From Paraburkholderia fungorum (GTDB taxonomy: Bacteria; Pseudomonadota; Gammaproteobacteria; Burkholderiales; Burkholderiaceae), in contig NZ_MCAS01000056.1 of NCBI RefSeq assembly GCF_003610895.1, positions 1 to 64,000 on the forward strand: a stretch of 64,000 nt of DNA, given 5' to 3'. Positions 26,133-33,658 of the stretch are shown here, in pieces (position 1 is the stretch's first letter; every line of letters starts with the position of its first letter). The translations under genes and the position numbers were made by a program. Below the pieces are notes generated by a model. That model was not told where the DNA came from and did not search any database. It was given only the letters and a program-made list of their open reading frames with translations.

Positions 26133-27311
26133 ATGACATTCGCAATCCTGCCCGACCAGGTCCTGGTTCCTTGCGTTCTGATGAGAGGCGGCACAAGCAA
26201 GGGGGTGTACTTCCACGACAAAGATCTCCCCGTGGAAAAGGATGAGCGAGACCGATTTCTGATGCGGGTTATGGGCACACCGGACTTGATGCAGATCGAT
26301 GGACTGGGCGGATCGAGGCTGGTTACTTCAAAGATCGCGATCGTGCGGCCATCAAATCGGCCTGACGCCGACGTTGACTACACTTTTGCACAGGTCGATA
26401 TCGAGCGAGAGCTCATCGGGTACGACGGGAATTGCGGCAATATTTCCTCGGGTGTCGGGCCGTTCGCGATTGACGAGGGGCTCATCGATGCTATCGAGCC
26501 TTTTACCGTGGTGCGCATCTACAACAGGAATACCGGCAAAATCCTTGTTGCAAGAGTGCCCGTTGCTGGCGGCAAGGCGCGTGTAATTGGTGATTGCGCC
26601 ATTGCGGGCGTGCCGGGTACCGGCGCGGAGATTCTGATGGACTTCTCGGGTACCGTGGGTGCGAAGACCGGCCGGCTACTGCCGACCGGGAACGTCGTGG
26701 ACCAACTTACGCTCATTGATGGACGCACGATCGAAATTACCATTGCCGATGCGGCGAACCCGTGCGTTTTCCTAACGGCCAATTCGCTAGGACTGGATGG
26801 TACCGAACTGCCGACCGCCATTTCAGGCAACGAACGGTTGATAGCTACCATCGGCGAGATACAGTCGAAGGTCGGTCAGATGATCGGGATGTGGCCTGAC
26901 TGGACGCGGGTTCATCTTCCCGGCGTACCGCTGTTCGTCATGGTCGCTGCGCCGACGGACTATGTCGACATGAACGGCAGGAAGCAATTGGCGATCGAGC
27001 ACGATCTGTGTGCCCGCCTGGTTTTCCTGGGCAAATGCCATGAAAGCATGGCGGGTACTGGATCGATTTGCACGGCGGCGGCGTCACGTGTTTCTGGCTC
27101 GGTGGTCAACAAAATACTGGGACCCGGCGTGAGCCATGCGACGACATTGCGCATCGGTCACCCACTGGGCGCTATGGGTGTGAAGGTCGAGACCGATATC
27201 GCGACCGAAGGGCCGGAGCCGGTATTTCGTGTTCTTGGATTCGCCCGCACAGCAAGGCGAATGATGGAGGGGAATGTGTGCGTTCCAGTTGATAGCTTGA
27301 ACGCGAGTTGA
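26133..27311 (+). CDS. PrpF-family isomerase (copy 3)
   Basis: A 392-residue PrpF-family protein with LMRGGTSKGVYF, QIDGLGGSRLVTSKIAI (Lys67), GNCGNISSGVGPF (Cys101) and CHESMAGTGSICTAAASR. It is closest to copy 1 (shared DADVDYTFAQVDI and TGAEILMDF/Y). No partner enzyme follows directly: 531 bases separate it from the porin gene. So it is a single-gene unit, or it belongs to a regulon with the porin and MmgE/PrpD copy 5. It may supply an isomerase activity to more than one branch. Confidence 0.9.
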   Translation: MTFAILPDQVLVPCVLMRGGTSKGVYFHDKDLPVEKDERDRFLMRVMGTPDLMQIDGLGGSRLVTSKIAIVRPSNRPDADVDYTFAQVDIERELIGYDGNCGNISSGVGPFAIDEGLIDAIEPFTVVRIYNRNTGKILVARVPVAGGKARVIGDCAIAGVPGTGAEILMDFSGTVGAKTGRLLPTGNVVDQLTLIDGRTIEITIADAANPCVFLTANSLGLDGTELPTAISGNERLIATIGEIQSKVGQMIGMWPDWTRVHLPGVPLFVMVAAPTDYVDMNGRKQLAIEHDLCARLVFLGKCHESMAGTGSICTAAASRVSGSVVNKILGPGVSHATTLRIGHPLGAMGVKVETDIATEGPEPVFRVLGFARTARRMMEGNVCVPVDSLNAS

Positions 27312-27568
27312 ACGGTACGAATGCCAGCGAGGCCACCTGAGCGTTGCGGACCACGAGACGGTCGACAGTTCCGTGCGGCCTGCGTCGCCTTGCTTGCACC
27401 GTCTAATCTAACTTCAGGTTTGCCGCGCGACACTGTTGTGCCCGGCCTCTACGCGTCCCGCCAGGGCGTCGATTTTCGCCCTTGGATTTCGAAAGGCGAC
27501 GTGTTGCGCTCATCTCCCAGTTCCGCGCTCAGTGCAAACTCCCGAACCATTCTGCCTGGAACATCGTT

Positions 27569-27584
27569 GTGTTAGCGCTAACAC
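27569..27584. promoter_or_regulatory. Perfect 16-bp palindrome GTGTTAGCGCTAACAC (LacI-type operator)
   Basis: Fully symmetric with the central CG step and the TGTTA-GC-GC-TAACA form typical of LacI/GalR-family operators. It lies 259 bases before the porin start. No LacI-family gene is present in the window, so the regulator would act in trans. Confidence 0.5.
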
Positions 27585-27643
27585 TTCGGCTCCAGCGTAG
27601 AGGACGCTCAGACTCGCGGTAAACCTCTATACCAATGATGAAA

Positions 27644-27663
27644 TGTTGTTATGATAATAATAC
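27644..27663 (+). promoter_or_regulatory. Shared regulon motif, copy 4
   Basis: Plus-strand TGTTGTTATGATAATAATAC, matching 18 of the 20 consensus positions, 180 bases before the porin start. Orientation is opposite to copies 1-3 relative to the downstream gene. It joins the porin (and possibly MmgE/PrpD copy 5 and the chemoreceptor) to the predicted regulon. Confidence 0.5.
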
Positions 27664-27842
27664 ATTGTGGTATGAGAAATTCCTGGCGATACGGTCATTG
27701 GGTTTTTCGGAGAGGGAGACTCAATCGCTCTTAAATGGTCAGTGAATTCCGGTGTCGGTGTTGTTAAGTAAATTAGCAATACGAATTAATTGAAAAATAT
27801 CACTGTCCAATTGAACAAAAAATATGGAGATTAGAGGAGAAC

Positions 27843-29087
27843 ATGAAAAAAACCATTCTCGCAGCAACGGCAACTTTGGCGGGCATCGTCGCGCCGGGTA
27901 TTTCGTCGGCGCAAAGTAGCGTTACCTTATATGGCCTCATAGATGTCGGTGTGAACTATCTCAGCAACGCTCAGACAGGACGATCGGGTAACCAGTTGGT
28001 GGGGCGCTCCCAGTATTCACTGCAGGAGGGCTCAACGGGCGGCCAGAATGGGAGTCGATGGGGGCTTCGCGGAACTGAGGATCTCGGAGGAGGACTGAGC
28101 GCTATTTTCCAGATTGAGAACGGATTCGCAATCAACAACGGAACCTTGGGACAGGGCGGCGCGGAGTTCGGTCGCCAGGCCTATGTCGGCCTGCAGTCTT
28201 CGTACGGCACGGTCACATTGGGCCGGCAGTACGATCCCGTGGTGAGTTTCGTTCAACCGTTCGCTGCCGGGGCACAGTGGGGCGGGTACATCAGTTCGCA
28301 CCCGGACGACGTTGACAATCTGCTGAATACTCGCCGCATAAACAATTCAGTGAAGTACATGAGCCGGAGTTATGGCGGATTCAACTTCGGCGGCCTCTAT
28401 AGTCTCGGGGGTGTTCCCGGAAGTGTCGGAAGAAATCAGATCTGGTCTCTGGGTGCAGGCTACACCGCCGGCTCCCTCGCTTTGGGCGTTGGCTACCTGA
28501 ATGCACGAAACCCGAACTTTTCGTACTTTGGAACCAACCCCTCGGCAGGCACCGCGCTTACCAGCAACAACATGGGGGCGCTCGGGAGCGCAACCAGTGC
28601 TCAATCCAATCCTGTCGTTGCGGGATATGCGTCGGCGAGTACAACACAGGTTATTGCCGCTGGTGCCAGCTATGTCATCGGCTCCGCGACGCTTGGTGCG
28701 ACCTATTCGAATACGCAGTTTCGCGGCTTGGGCAATACCGGCTCATCGGGACCCAATCCTTTTGGGTATTCCGGGACGGCAACGTTCAACAACGCAGAAG
28801 CGAATTTCAAATATCAGATCAGTCTGGCCCTGCTTGCGGGGGGCGCGTACGACTACACGCGTTCGTCCGGTGCTTCGGGTCGAGCAGGGGCGACGTATCA
28901 ACAAGCCTCCGTTGGGACGGACTATTTCCTTTCAAAGCGGACCGACGTGTATGCGATCGTCGTCTATCAGCATGCCAGTGGCACTGATTCGCTGAATCAG
29001 CCTGCGGTCGCGAGCATCACGGGCCAGACTGCATCGGCCAATAATCACGAGGTTCTTGTACGTCTCGGACTCAGGCACAAGTTCTGA
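27843..29087 (+). CDS. Burkholderia-type general porin (copy 2)
   Basis: A 414-residue outer-membrane porin. The signal peptide ends ISSAQ, then SSVTLYGLIDVGVNYLSN. Typical segments follow: SRWGLRGTEDLGGGLSAIFQ, AYVGLQSSYGTVTLGRQYDP, NNSVKYMSRSYGGFNFGGLY, and the C-terminal VRLGLRHKF ending in Phe. The ATG follows GAGGAGA. It is longer than copy 1, with extra glycine- and serine-rich loops around residues 225-310, and so probably differs in permeability. The shared regulon motif upstream ties it to the acid-catabolic genes. Confidence 0.92.
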   Translation: MKKTILAATATLAGIVAPGISSAQSSVTLYGLIDVGVNYLSNAQTGRSGNQLVGRSQYSLQEGSTGGQNGSRWGLRGTEDLGGGLSAIFQIENGFAINNGTLGQGGAEFGRQAYVGLQSSYGTVTLGRQYDPVVSFVQPFAAGAQWGGYISSHPDDVDNLLNTRRINNSVKYMSRSYGGFNFGGLYSLGGVPGSVGRNQIWSLGAGYTAGSLALGVGYLNARNPNFSYFGTNPSAGTALTSNNMGALGSATSAQSNPVVAGYASASTTQVIAAGASYVIGSATLGATYSNTQFRGLGNTGSSGPNPFGYSGTATFNNAEANFKYQISLALLAGGAYDYTRSSGASGRAGATYQQASVGTDYFLSKRTDVYAIVVYQHASGTDSLNQPAVASITGQTASANNHEVLVRLGLRHKF

Positions 29088-29258
29088 GCGTAGCTCTTAA
29101 GACGATGGCGGTGAGTCTGTGCCTGGCAATGTAAAGATGGCAGCTTCCTGTGTTGGTCGGTCTCGCCGCCCGCAAAAAAGTTTGGCATGCGTCGTTGCGA
29201 CGTTGGCTCGAAAAGTTTCCGGACATGACAATCGCGACAATTGATGGAGAATCATCAG

Positions 29259-30683
29259 ATGACTAACCCGACGACGCACAACTCCCTCGGTCAAACGCAT
29301 GCCTTGGCCAGTTTTGCTGCGAGTTTGCAGTTTTCAGATATTCCAACCTCGTTGGTAAAGCGAATCAAACTGCATGTGCTTGACGGGTTAGGAGTCTGTT
29401 TGCATGGCGCGCAGCTTCCCTGGACGAAACTGCTGAGAGATTTAGCGCTGGTCGAGGGAGGGACCCCTGTGGCAGGACTGTGGGGAACCGGTAAGCGAAC
29501 CTCATTGACTCAAGCCGTGCTGGTCAACAGCACTGCGGGGCACGCTTTCGAAATGGATGACATTCACAAAGAGTCGGTGCTTCATCCCAATTCGATTGCC
29601 GTGCCGGTGGCGCTTGCACTTGCAGAGGTGCGGTCGGGAACACGAGGGCGTGACGTGCTAACTGCCATTGTCGCCGGCTACGAGGTGGGTCTTCGTGTCG
29701 GAAACGCCGCGACCACAGCGCTGTTCCTCAACGGTTTTCATCCCCAAGGCACTACCGGGGCCTTCATCTCGGCCGCTACTGCTGCAAACCTCTTACGACT
29801 TGATGCGAAATCCGCACAGCATGCGCTTGGCATTGCCGGTTCGCTGGGCTCGGGATTGATGGCGGCGCAGGAAGGCGCAATGGTAAAGCGCTTGCACGCT
29901 GGTCGAGCGTCGCAGAGTGGCCTGATGGCGGCGCTCCTTGGCGCACGAGGTTTCACGGGCATTGAAAACGTGTTGGAGGTTGACTACGGCGGGTTCCTTA
30001 GTTCGTTTTCGCGGGACTATTGTCTCGACAAGCTTACTCAGGGACTGGGTTCCGACTGGGAAGCGGGAAAGGTCGGTTTCAAAATGTATCCGAATGTCAC
30101 GAGCATCCACACATCGCTGGACGCTTTAAAGCAGATTATCAGCGATGGAGAGTTAAGCGCACGCGACATTGAGTCAATCGAGGTGGGTTGCGGGCATATG
30201 ACGTTCGTTCATACGGCGTGGCAGTACAAACCTGGCGGGGTAACGGCCGCCCAGATGAATCTGGCCTACGGTATGGCGATGATGGCTCTATACGGCGACG
30301 TGACGGCTGCTCACTACGACGATAGTTGTATCGCAAATGCGGACGTGCTTGCCTTCATTCCGCGAATCCGCGCGTTCGAGGATCCAGAGTTGGAGCAAAT
30401 GGGCCCAGCGTATCGACATGCCTGCCGTGTCAGCGTTCGCACGTTCACTGGGCAAGTGTTCAAGCGTGAAGTACTCGCGCGCCGAGGAAGCCCGGAGGAC
30501 GACGTGTCGCCAAGTGAGATCGAGCGTAAGTTTCGCAGCAACGTAGCCACCTGCATGTCGCAAAGAGGGGCACAGCGAATCGTCGAAATCGTTGCAAACC
30601 TCGAAGAACTCCCTGATCTTGCTGAGCTCTCCGACCTGCTTGGGTCAAAATTTCGACGTGGGGATAAGAGTGAACCGTTTTAG
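29259..30683 (+). CDS. MmgE/PrpD family protein (copy 5)
   Basis: A 474-residue MmgE/PrpD protein: RIKLHVLDGLGVCLHGAQLP, NSTAGHAFEMDDIHKESVLH, VAGYEVGLRVGNAAT, GFHPQGTTGAFISAATAANL and MVKRLHAGRASQSGLMAALL. Starts at 29241 (TTG) and 29244 (ATG) exist, but ATG 29259 stands 8 bases after GGAGA and is preferred. It resembles copy 1 more than copies 2-4. The chemoreceptor gene starts inside its last codons, so the two are translationally linked. Confidence 0.88.
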   Translation: MTNPTTHNSLGQTHALASFAASLQFSDIPTSLVKRIKLHVLDGLGVCLHGAQLPWTKLLRDLALVEGGTPVAGLWGTGKRTSLTQAVLVNSTAGHAFEMDDIHKESVLHPNSIAVPVALALAEVRSGTRGRDVLTAIVAGYEVGLRVGNAATTALFLNGFHPQGTTGAFISAATAANLLRLDAKSAQHALGIAGSLGSGLMAAQEGAMVKRLHAGRASQSGLMAALLGARGFTGIENVLEVDYGGFLSSFSRDYCLDKLTQGLGSDWEAGKVGFKMYPNVTSIHTSLDALKQIISDGELSARDIESIEVGCGHMTFVHTAWQYKPGGVTAAQMNLAYGMAMMALYGDVTAAHYDDSCIANADVLAFIPRIRAFEDPELEQMGPAYRHACRVSVRTFTGQVFKREVLARRGSPEDDVSPSEIERKFRSNVATCMSQRGAQRIVEIVANLEELPDLAELSDLLGSKFRRGDKSEPF

Positions 30684-32280
30684 TTTGAACACAAAGCTAT
30701 GGTTTGCATTGCTCATCATGTGGCTTGGCCTTCTGTTCCTCGGGGGCTGGGCTGCAATCCAGTCGCGCAATGCCATGTTGGCGGGGCGCAAGGCAGCAAT
30801 TGAGGACGTGGTCGATGCGGCGGAGGGAGTCGTCGCGGAATACGCAAAGATGGCCGGGCGAAACGAATTGACGCAGGCGCAAGCCCAGCAGCAGGCAATG
30901 GCGCGACTCTCGGCCATGCGTTTTCCTGGCCACGGCTACATGGTCATTACTACGGCAACACCAGTCGTCATCATGCATCCGGTCCTCGCCGATTTGCGCA
31001 ATAAGGACGTGAGCACCTCCGCGGACCCCAACGGCAAGCTCCTGTTCGTGGAGATGGTCAAGGTCGCACAGGCGAAGGGCGAAGGTTTTGTCGACTATAT
31101 GGCGCGCCTGCCCGGCAAGACAGACTATATTTCGAAGATCAGTTTCGTGAAGCGCTTCGCGCCGTGGGACTGGTATCTGATCTCGGGCGTCTATGTCGAC
31201 GACGTCGATGATGCCTTCAGGAGCAACTTGCTGAGCTACCTGGTCATGGTCTTCGTAATCGGCAGCCTGGGATCGGTCGCGCTCGTGATCATCATCCGCA
31301 ATGTCAAACGTAGCCTTGGGGGTGAGCCTGCATACGCGGCCGCGGTCGCAGAAGGGATCGCTGACGGCGATCTCTCACACGACGTCACGCTCAGGGCCGG
31401 CGATAGCGGCAGCATGCTGTTTGCAATGCAACGCATGCAGCGCCGGCTGGCCGACACAATTCGTCGCATTCACAGCGGGACGGAGACGATTACCGTAGCC
31501 GCAGGGCAGATTGCGGCGGGCAACCTGGACCTGTCGGCTCGCACCGAAGAGCAGGCGTCGTCGCTCGGCGAAACGGCGGCAAGCATGGAAGAGCTGACCG
31601 CGACCGTCAAGCAGAACGCGGACAACGCGCGGCAGGCCAATCAAATGGCACTAACCACTTCGCGTATGGCCGTTGAAGGAGGCGAGGCGATGCAACAGGT
31701 GGTTGTAACGATGCAGAGCATCGCGAGCAGTTCTGTGCGGGTCGTTGATATCATTTCGGTCATCGAGGGCATTGCATTCCAGACCAACATCCTGGCGCTC
31801 AATGCGGCTGTCGAGGCAGCTCGTGCGGGTGAGGAGGGAAGGGGTTTTGCGGTGGTCGCTGGAGAGGTGCGCAACCTCGCGCACCGCAGCTCGGAAGCGG
31901 CCAAAGAGATCAAGCGTCTCATTGAGGACTCAGTCGAGCGGGTCGAAAATGGCAAGGCACTTGTAGAAAAGGCTGGCAGTACGATGCGGTCGCTGGTCCA
32001 TTCAGTGCAACGCGTGACCGATATCATCAGTGAAATCTCCGCGGCGTCCGAAGAGCAGACTCGCGGCATCGAGCAGGTGAATATCGCGATCACGCACATG
32101 GATGAGGCAACGCAACAGAACGCAGCGATGGTCGAACAGGCCGCCGCCGCGGCGCAGTCGATGCAGGAGCAGGCGCAGATGCTTCGCGACATCGTCAATA
32201 TGTTCCGTCTCGCAAGGATGATTGCGTGCGGGCCGGGAGCGGCATATTCAAGTTACGCGTGCATCGCCTCGAAGAGCTGA
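30670..32280 (+). CDS. Methyl-accepting chemotaxis protein with single Cache domain, 3' end altered
   Basis: A 536-residue receptor. One helix near the N-terminus (LWFALLIMWLGLLFLGGW) is followed by a periplasmic Cache domain (FPGHGYMVITTATPVVIMHP, APWDWYLISGVYVDDVDDAF), a second helix, HAMP, and a signalling domain with the hairpin tip EGIAFQTNILALNAAVEAAR. GTG at 30670 is chosen because it starts just before the first helix; an open frame to 30592 adds residues inside the previous gene. Single Cache-2 domains commonly bind small carboxylates. The start overlaps MmgE/PrpD copy 5 by 14 bases. After NMFRLAR (about base 32215) the tail is encoded by an insertion-sequence remnant read antisense, so the native C-terminus is lost. 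Confidence 0.88.
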   Translation: MNRFSLNTKLWFALLIMWLGLLFLGGWAAIQSRNAMLAGRKAAIEDVVDAAEGVVAEYAKMAGRNELTQAQAQQQAMARLSAMRFPGHGYMVITTATPVVIMHPVLADLRNKDVSTSADPNGKLLFVEMVKVAQAKGEGFVDYMARLPGKTDYISKISFVKRFAPWDWYLISGVYVDDVDDAFRSNLLSYLVMVFVIGSLGSVALVIIIRNVKRSLGGEPAYAAAVAEGIADGDLSHDVTLRAGDSGSMLFAMQRMQRRLADTIRRIHSGTETITVAAGQIAAGNLDLSARTEEQASSLGETAASMEELTATVKQNADNARQANQMALTTSRMAVEGGEAMQQVVVTMQSIASSSVRVVDIISVIEGIAFQTNILALNAAVEAARAGEEGRGFAVVAGEVRNLAHRSSEAAKEIKRLIEDSVERVENGKALVEKAGSTMRSLVHSVQRVTDIISEISAASEEQTRGIEQVNIAITHMDEATQQNAAMVEQAAAAAQSMQEQAQMLRDIVNMFRLARMIACGPGAAYSSYACIASKS

Positions 32281-32840
32281 AGGTCGACTCGGTTGCCGTG
32301 AAGTGCAGCGCCATCAGCCGGCTGGTCGCGTCGTCGATGAACACCAGCAGCGTGCACGCCGGCGCGCGTTCCTCAAACCACCGGTGATCGCTGCCGTCAA
32401 TCTGGATCAGCTTGGCAAGCCGGATGCCGTGACATTCGTACAGCTTCTCGCAGGCCAGCGTCGGCCCGAAATCGGCATAGCGCTCGCGAATCACAGCCAG
32501 TGCGCGTCGCGCCATGCCATCGGCTAACTGATGATTGCCCGGTCGGCCGCGCTTGCCTGACACCAGCCCGGCTACGCCGGCTGCCTCGTAGCGCAGCACC
32601 AGCCGTTCGACCTGGCGCACGCTTAACGCCAGCCGGTCTGCCGCCTGGCCTGGCTTCAGACGCCGCTCACATACGGCCTGTACAACCTTCAGCCGGTCCA
32701 GCTCAGTCATCGACATGGTGATCGTCCCAGATGCGTCCATGGCCAGCGCTCCTCAAGGGATACTGGCAGCCAGCCTGGACCCGCAAACACGACATTTCAA
32801 TTTAGCGGAAACGCGACATCTGAACTTTGGACTAACACAT
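32215..32840 (-). mobile_element. Decayed insertion sequence (ISNCY/IS1202-like)
   Basis: Holds a damaged transposase gene and, beyond its start, the non-coding end sequence around 32760-32835, with ATGTCGCGTTTCCGC-type repeats (read on the minus strand) common at ends of this IS group. The other end was lost in the junction with the chemoreceptor gene. No clean terminal inverted repeats or target duplication could be recognised, so this is an old fragment. Confidence 0.6.
32240..32740 (-). pseudogene. Transposase remnant (DDE type, ISNCY/IS1202-like)
   Basis: The N-terminus has the helix-turn-helix part (MTELDRLKVVQAVCERRLKP, GQAADRLALSVRQVERLVLR, VSGKRGRPGNHQL). The DDE core then begins LIQIDGSDHRWFEERAP and CTLLVFIDDATSRLMALHF. 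About 40 residues normally found between YECHGIRLAK and LIQIDGSD are missing, and after TEST the frame shifts: the next frame reads QLFEAMHA, stop, LEY, which fits the family but is broken. The rest of the catalytic core is absent, so the gene is inactive. Confidence 0.7.
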
Positions 32841-32888
32841 TTGTTGTTGATAATTTATCGACAGTAAAGTGACTAATTAAAGCTGGTG

Positions 32889-33218
32889 TTACACCTGCGA
32901 GACAAGAGCCCCGCAAGCATTAGCGCGTAGCACCAGCGACCGAAAACCCGCGGAGAATTTTTCCCAAGCCCCGGTCCACACCGCACGGATGTGGTCGTCC
33001 GATGCGCTTTCCGCCTTACACGCGGAAATCACTTCAAGCGGATCGATACCGATCAACTCCGCTGCCTGAATGGCAACTTTCTCGTCAAAAACCGAACGTC
33101 CAAGCCGGTACTTGCTAACCGTCGATGGCGTGACGCCCAGCACTTTTGCTGCAGCGTAGTCGGACGGCAAGTGAAGCTTTTCGCGCAACGCGTCCAGATA
33201 TTCAACAGTCGTTTTCAT
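32889..33218 (-). CDS. Small Cro/C1-like regulator (DUF3693-type)
   Basis: A 109-residue protein with a helix-turn-helix over about residues 15-60 (DYAAAKVLGVTPSTVSKYRL, GRSVFDEKVAIQAAELIGID). The form MKTTVEYLDALREKLHLPSD is typical of small phage regulators often listed as DUF3693. It is divergent from the rightward early genes, with four TGACA half-sites between them. Probably the repressor of the prophage-like early region; the C-terminal 40 residues lack a recognised peptidase, so RecA-driven self-cleavage is not expected. Confidence 0.8.
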   Translation of the reverse strand: MKTTVEYLDALREKLHLPSDYAAAKVLGVTPSTVSKYRLGRSVFDEKVAIQAAELIGIDPLEVISACKAESASDDHIRAVWTGAWEKFSAGFRSLVLRANACGALVSQV

Positions 33219-33259
33219 TCCCGAACCCCTTTGTGGAAATCTACCCTACTGGCAGCGTA

Positions 33260-33317
33260 TGACAGTAGGCATCAAATGACAACATGTCATCGATTGACAT
33301 GTGTCACTAAATGACAC
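33260..33317. promoter_or_regulatory. Operator array of TGACA half-sites
   Basis: Two palindromes, TGACA-ACA-TGTCA (33277-33289) and TGACA-TG-TGTCA (33295-33306), are flanked by TGACA at 33260 and 33312. The half-sites recur every 17-18 bases. It sits between the small regulator (start 33218) and the rightward tiny-gene operon, the usual place for phage repressor operators. Confidence 0.6.
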
Positions 33318-33377
33318 TATCCTTGCGGAAAGTCACCCCGTAAGCCGTCGGTAATCTACCCTTCCAATCGACGCTTG

Positions 33378-33409
33378 AGCCCCATCTGACAAGGCCGGGG
33401 TGGCTTTTT
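33378..33409 (+). terminator. Possible leader terminator
   Basis: AGCCCC (33378-33383) can pair with GGGG-T-GGCT (33397-33405, one bulge), followed by TTTTT at 33405-33409. It lies after the operator array and before the first tiny reading frame, so it could act as an attenuator for the early operon. Confidence 0.35.
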
Positions 33410-33443
33410 CCAGTGGTCGGGATGGGATTATCACGAGGTAAAA

Positions 33444-33569
33444 ATGGGACGCATTTCGTTACAAATTCGTAGATCTTCACATGGCGGATTCTCCGTTGTC
33501 AGTCCACTGGAGCGTCGTGCACGCCGGATTTCTGCAATCAACTCCTTCTTTTACTGGCTCGGCGCGTAA
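33444..33569 (+). CDS. Small basic protein, 41 aa, unknown function
   Basis: Begins MGRISLQIRRSSHGGFSVVS, is arginine-rich in the middle (PLERRARRIS) and ends INSFFYWLGA. A GAGG site lies 6 bases before the ATG. First of five tiny frames joined by stop-start overlaps; its TAA overlaps the next ATG (TAATG). The ribosome site and the linked arrangement support a real gene; no family is recognised. Confidence 0.55.
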   Translation: MGRISLQIRRSSHGGFSVVSPLERRARRISAINSFFYWLGA

Positions 33570-33658
33570 TGGGAACGGTCCTGTTCATCGCGTTTCTTGC
33601 GGGTATTGCGGTCGGCGTATTCGCGCTCGATCTGTTTTCTAACCGCCGCCGCGGATGA
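33569..33658 (+). CDS. Tiny membrane protein, 29 aa
   Basis: A hydrophobic single helix (TVLFIAFLAGIAVGVFALDL) followed by the basic tail FSNRRRG, so N-out/C-in or the reverse cannot be fixed but a membrane location is likely. It starts inside the stop of the previous frame and overlaps the next by 4 bases (ATGA). Unknown function; such phage peptides include superinfection, holin-like and host-takeover factors. Confidence 0.5.
   Translation: MGTVLFIAFLAGIAVGVFALDLFSNRRRG

Larger units (their letters stand above)
27312..27842. other. Long regulatory gap upstream of the second porin gene
   Basis: A 531-base stretch between prpF copy 3 and the porin gene. The first 230 bases keep coding-like GC content and small open frames, but none has a ribosome site or known similarity, so this part may be the relic of a lost gene. 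The rest is AT-rich with a 16-bp palindrome (27569) and shared regulon motif copy 4 (27644), both listed separately. A long AT-rich leader (27700-27830) precedes the porin start, as is common for abundant outer-membrane proteins. Confidence 0.45.

Noticed and set aside
27321..27575. An 84-residue plus-strand frame after prpF copy 3
   Set aside because: No ribosome site, no similarity, and it ends at the LacI-type palindrome. It may be a relic, but there is no support for a gene.
13498..30683. A methylcitrate (prp) cycle operon
   Set aside because: PrpF- and PrpD-family proteins are present, but PrpC, AcnD and PrpR are not, and the lyases stand in LeuCD operons.
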